A model generated the notes under the pieces. It made no database searches. It saw only the letters and a list, made by a program, of their open reading frames with translations, and was not told the origin of the DNA. This document shows, piece after piece, positions 60,635 through 64,000 of a DNA stretch of 64,000 nt. The position numbers and the translations under genes were made by a program. This stretch comes from Nocardia altamirensis NBRC 108246. GTDB lineage: Bacteria; Actinomycetota; Actinomycetes; Mycobacteriales; Mycobacteriaceae. The stretch covers positions 1 to 64,000 of the forward strand of contig NZ_BDAY01000063.1 of the NCBI RefSeq assembly GCF_001612685.1, given 5' to 3'. How positions within the stretch are numbered: the first letter of the stretch is position 1; every line of letters begins with the position of its first letter.

Positions 60635-61825
60635 ATGCCGAACGATGCGTTTCAACCGGCCACGCTCGGGCCGATTCGGCTGCGCAACCGAATCATCAAG
60701 GCCGCCACGTTCGAGGGACGCACCCCGGACGCGTTGGTCACCGACGCACTCATCGACTTCCACCGCAAGGTCGCCGAGGGCGGCGCAGCACTGACCACGG
60801 TCGCCTACTGCGCGGTCGCGCCCGAAGGCAGGACCGATCGGCACCAGATCTGGATGCGTCCCGAGGCCGTCCCCGGACTGCGCAGGCTCGCCGACGCGGT
60901 GCACGAGGCGGGCGGTGCGGTCTCCGCTCAGCTCGGCCACGCCGGCCCGGTCGCGAACGCGGCCTCCAATCGCGCGACCGCGCTCGCACCGAACAGGCAG
61001 TTCAGTCCACTCAGCCTGCGGATCACCCGGTCGGCAACCCGCGCCGACCTCCGACGGATCGTCACCGCGCACGCGGATGCGGCCCGGATCGCGGTCGAGG
61101 CCGGATTCGACGCCGTTGAACTGCATTTCGGGCACAACTATCTGATCAGCTCGTTCCTCAGCCCGGCATTGAACAAACGCACGGACGAATACGGCGGCAC
61201 ACTGGCGAACCGGGCCCGGCTGGCCAGGCAGACCGCGGATGCGGTGCGCACGGCGGTCGGCGACCGCATCGCGGTGCTCGCGAAGTTCAACATGGACGAC
61301 GGGGTGCGCGGCGGCTTCCGCGTCGATGAAAGCCTGTCCGTCGCACAGTGGCTCGCGCAGGACGGCGCGCTGGACGCGCTGGAACTCACCGTCGGCAGCT
61401 CGCTGCTGAACCCGATGTACCTGTTCCGCGGCGAGGTGCCGTTGCACGAGTTCGCCGCGCAGTTCCCGCCGCCGCAGCGCTGGGGCATTCGTTTGTTCGG
61501 TCGCCGATTCCTGCGCAGCTATCCGTATCACGAGGCCTATCTGCTCGATACCGCGCTGCGCTTCCGCGCCGAGCTCGCGCTGCCGCTGGTGCTGCTAGGC
61601 GGGATCGCCTCGCGTGCCGCGGTGGACACCGCGATGGCCAACGGGTTCGAGTACGTCGCCATGGCCCGCGCGCTGTTGCACGAGCCGGGACTGGTCAACC
61701 GAATGCGCGCGGACGCGGCCGCCGAAACTCGGTGCACCCATTGCAATCGCTGCATGCCGACGATCTATCAGGGCACGCGGTGTGTATTGACCACGCCGGT
61801 ATCCGATTCGGCGGCAACGACATAG
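60635..61825 (+). CDS. NADH:flavin oxidoreductase, Old Yellow Enzyme family
   Basis: 396 residues from ATG with GAGGAG upstream. TIM-barrel flavoprotein: LGPIRLRNRIIKAATFEGRT, QLGHAGPVANAAS, GFDAVELHFGHNYLISSFLS with the substrate His-x-x-Asn, and NKRTDEYGGTLANRARL. The C-terminus has CTHCNRCM and a further Cys, possibly a small metal or Fe-S remnant of the larger dienoyl-CoA reductases. It reduces activated C=C bonds with FMN. Two KstR-like boxes upstream suggest sterol control. Confidence 0.9.
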   Translation: MPNDAFQPATLGPIRLRNRIIKAATFEGRTPDALVTDALIDFHRKVAEGGAALTTVAYCAVAPEGRTDRHQIWMRPEAVPGLRRLADAVHEAGGAVSAQLGHAGPVANAASNRATALAPNRQFSPLSLRITRSATRADLRRIVTAHADAARIAVEAGFDAVELHFGHNYLISSFLSPALNKRTDEYGGTLANRARLARQTADAVRTAVGDRIAVLAKFNMDDGVRGGFRVDESLSVAQWLAQDGALDALELTVGSSLLNPMYLFRGEVPLHEFAAQFPPPQRWGIRLFGRRFLRSYPYHEAYLLDTALRFRAELALPLVLLGGIASRAAVDTAMANGFEYVAMARALLHEPGLVNRMRADAAAETRCTHCNRCMPTIYQGTRCVLTTPVSDSAATT

Positions 61826-61838
61826 CACCGCGAACAGC

Positions 61839-61872
61839 GAGAAGGCCCGATCCTGGTGGACCGGGCCTTCTC
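61839..61872. terminator. terminator between OYE and lipase genes
   Basis: GAGAAGGCCCG and CGGGCCTTCTC form an 11-bp perfect stem between the two convergent genes. It serves both strands and is followed by TC-rich sequence. Confidence 0.8.
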
Positions 61873-61917
61873 TCGGATTACGTCGGCATCACGCCGAACG
61901 GCCGTATTGCCTGTCGA

Positions 61918-63336
61918 TCAGAAACCGCGCTTGGCCTTGACCTCGGCGGTCAGCTTCGGGCCAGCGATATCGAGCCACTGCTGCATCTCGGGCGAACCTT
62001 CGTCGGAGATTGCGCCGACAGCCGCCGTATTACAGCCACCCGCCGGAACTCCGTTGAACCGGTCCTGCAGCCAATTGAATGTCCCCGGCACCGAGAAGAA
62101 GGCCTGGGTGTAGGACTCACCGACGGTGATGTGGCGATAGGTGATCTTCGCGTCGGGGTCCTGGCAATAGCCGTTCACCAATCGGTCGGTCGCATAGGCG
62201 GGCACGATCCAGTCACCGGCCGACTGGAAAATGTACACCGGCATGTCCGGAGTCGAATGCCCCAAACGCACCTTGTCGAAAATCTGCGACGGCAGCGGCT
62301 CACGCGTGAAGTCCGGCGTGTCGAACAGCCCCTTGATGTTCAGCGCGGGGAACAGCGATACCGACCAGCCCTGGCAGACGTTGCTGTGCACGGACCGCAG
62401 CCCCTGGCCGAGCGGGTTCATATGCTGATCCAGGTACTGCTGCAGTTCGGGATATTCGCGACTCACGCCGACGACGCCGGTGAAAACCGTACCGGCCACC
62501 GCACCATTGTTCTGATAGTTGACCATCTCACGCAGATCTGACAGCGTCGAGCCGGAAACAACGCCGGCGACTTTCAGGTCGGGCGCGTAGGACGCGCGCT
62601 GTTCGGCGGCGTGCATGGTCGGAATGGAACCGCCCGAGTCACCCCAGAAGGCGATCTTCGTGTCGCGACCGGGCAGGTTCATCGGCTTGAAATCTTGTGT
62701 CGCACGGGCGGCATCGAGGGTGATCCGACCCGACAGCGGGCCCGCGGCGAACGCGGACAGCAAACCCTCGTGGTCCGGAATCGACACTGCCCAGCCCTTG
62801 GTGACTGCGTAAAGGGCAATGGGGAGCATGAAGTTCGGGCCGATCGTGCCCGCGTAGTTCGGCGGGAGCGCCAGCACCTGAGTGGTGTAGGACGGCGCGC
62901 AGTGCGCCGCGACGGCGTCCTCCGGCACCTGGAAGGAGAACAGGTTGGTCGGGCTGCCACCGCGCGGCTTCATCACCGTCGTCACCGCGGCGATCGGCTC
63001 GTCCTTGCTGTTCGTGGAACGGAACGACAGCTGCCATGCATCAACGTCCGGCTGAATAAGCGACTCGAACGCAGGGCGAACTTCGCGGGCGGCAATGATC
63101 TCACCCGGCTGCTTGTTGATAAACGCGTCCAGCGGCGGATTCAGAAAACGCTGATCCTCCGCAGGCATTGCCGGCGGGGTCAGTGCGGGCTGAATTGGCA
63201 CATAGGCCGAGTTGCCACCATCGCAAGGGCACGCTGCGGCAAAGCCTGCGGCTGCCACCTGAATAACCGCCGCGACGCTTGCGGCGAACATCGTTGTTCG
63301 TCCATATCGACGATGCCGTGTTTGGGACATCTTCAT
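61918..63336 (-). CDS. secreted LIP-family lipase
   Basis: 472 residues from ATG with AAGGA upstream. Signal peptide MFAASVAAVIQVAAAGFAAA after a basic start; the mature chain begins with Cys-Pro-Cys. The fold is that of fungal LIP-type secretory lipases (PF03583-like): ITLDAARATQDF, nucleophile elbow AFWGDSGGSIPT, VYIFQSAGDWIVP with the catalytic Asp, and a late His in TYRHITVGES. It hydrolyses acylglycerols outside the cell. It is the last gene before a region without clear coding. Confidence 0.88.
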   Translation of the reverse strand: MKMSQTRHRRYGRTTMFAASVAAVIQVAAAGFAAACPCDGGNSAYVPIQPALTPPAMPAEDQRFLNPPLDAFINKQPGEIIAAREVRPAFESLIQPDVDAWQLSFRSTNSKDEPIAAVTTVMKPRGGSPTNLFSFQVPEDAVAAHCAPSYTTQVLALPPNYAGTIGPNFMLPIALYAVTKGWAVSIPDHEGLLSAFAAGPLSGRITLDAARATQDFKPMNLPGRDTKIAFWGDSGGSIPTMHAAEQRASYAPDLKVAGVVSGSTLSDLREMVNYQNNGAVAGTVFTGVVGVSREYPELQQYLDQHMNPLGQGLRSVHSNVCQGWSVSLFPALNIKGLFDTPDFTREPLPSQIFDKVRLGHSTPDMPVYIFQSAGDWIVPAYATDRLVNGYCQDPDAKITYRHITVGESYTQAFFSVPGTFNWLQDRFNGVPAGGCNTAAVGAISDEGSPEMQQWLDIAGPKLTAEVKAKRGF

Positions 63337-64000
63337 ACGCGATCCTTCGCAGTCGGAGATGCATGACATTCCTGAAACTCCACGAACAGCGCCTCATTAC
63401 ACAGACCGCGGCCGCGGCCGAAGTGGCGCGCAAGCGTTTGAGAAACGCTGGATTCGGGGATAAGTAGCGCGGCGAGCATAGCGCTAGACGAGACCGACAT
63501 TGCGCAACGAACCGGCAATTCCTGAGTTTTCGCTGAAAATCAGGCAAAAATCCCGAACGAATCACGGCATGTCTCGCCGCAGGAGCGTCCGGTATCTCGC
63601 TGTCCACCAGCGCAAGCGAGGTCTCCGGCAGCCAAGTATCAAGCCGCGCAAGGAGGATCCGATCGCACACGCCTGGACCGTCCAACGCGAGTCTCTGCGT
63701 AAGAGCAACAAGCGGGCACTTGGATCATCCGCAGCCATCGCCTTTTTCGCGGAGAGCCACCACCAATTCCTGCATCCGGGGCGGAGTTTCCGCCGGAGAT
63801 ATGACGGAGTATCGCGTGCGACACCAGTCGTGCAGGTCTGAGAACCGCACCGGTTCACCCGGTTTCGAACGGCCGAGGACGATGCAGTTGCGCACCGGTC
63901 CGTTTCGCGACGTCCGTCCGATTCGCGCTACCCCACCATCGACAGCACAACGTCACGAAGGCGACAGCTTATGCAATGTGCACAACCTCTTGACGAAAAG
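63337..64000. other. region without supported intact gene
   Basis: Beyond the lipase promoter no complete gene is visible. On the minus strand a frame from about 63957 reads through VRFSDLHDWCRTRYSV and ISPAETPPRMQELVVALREK to a TGA at 63725-63727. It then stays open in the same frame (GPGVCDRILLARLDTWLPE) into the lipase promoter. This may be a decayed gene or the end of one whose start lies outside. I do not recognise it. Confidence 0.4.

Noticed and set aside
63725..63727. In-frame TGA as a possible selenocysteine codon
   Set aside because: The flanking protein is unrecognised, no SECIS-like hairpin was evident after the codon, and decay explains it more simply.

Overview
The window is GC-rich chromosomal DNA of a mycolic-acid actinobacterium, most likely a Nocardia or close relative (Mycobacteriales). 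The evidence is strong third-codon GC bias, many GTG starts, IdeR-type iron boxes, KstR-like boxes, a LysX fusion and a secreted AroQ-gamma chorismate mutase. From memory, the order DUF2470 protein, LCP protein, bfrB, glpQ1, DUF4328 protein, sodA, a Rv3847-like gene, a GDT1-like gene, a DUF6474 protein, rraA, gltD, gltB follows the origin-proximal Rv3839-Rv3859c stretch of Mycobacterium tuberculosis. The block at 49-56 kb follows Rv3690-Rv3695. I saw no complete insertion sequence, prophage, CRISPR array, tRNA or rRNA.

Layout. 0-10.3 kb: an edge tandem repeat, then iron handling (IdeR box with a DUF2470 haem-utilisation protein, a TetX-like monooxygenase beside a decayed SARP regulator, a CPBP protease, an LCP ligase, two adjacent ferritins, a tiny hydrophobic peptide), then DUF5926, glpQ and a DUF4328 membrane protein. 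10.3-16 kb: rhodanese, msrA, a Gln-type (probably Mn) sodA, and a manganese riboswitch driving a GDT1-type exporter. 16-23 kb: two SDRs, a methyltransferase, htpG and a TM0106-type nuclease. 23-26.5 kb: a membrane protein-ycnI-copC-copD copper operon. 26.5-33.6 kb: SRPBCC, two DUF5313 paralogues, rraA, S4 protein, lysX, a small lysine-rich membrane protein, a phosphatase and a His-rich secreted protein. 33.7-43 kb: a cutinase, gltB-gltD with a long leader, and a secreted chorismate mutase. 43-49 kb: a DUF4407 protein, an adenylyl cyclase, and an MFS pump with a divergent TetR. 49-56 kb: the MoxR/DUF58/DUF4129/RDD/SpoIIM block, interrupted by a purine deaminase. 56.2-57.6 kb: gene-free and rich in DnaA-box-like sites. 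57.6-64 kb: a secreted propeller-like protein, a methyltransferase, a divergent SDR/Old-Yellow-Enzyme pair with two KstR-like boxes, and a secreted LIP-family lipase.

The most unusual signals are: a ferritin paralogue that has lost three ferroxidase ligands next to an intact BfrB; a 17-residue amphipathic peptide gene just beyond bfrB; a 43-bp element found twice, each time in the 5' region of a minus-strand gene (once as part of a 24-codon coupled ORF, once in frame with gltB); two clusters of DnaA-box-like sequences outside oriC; a DUF4129/DUF4350-remnant fusion in the MoxR operon; and an internal translation start inside the DUF4407 gene. All family assignments come from reading the sequence, without any database search.
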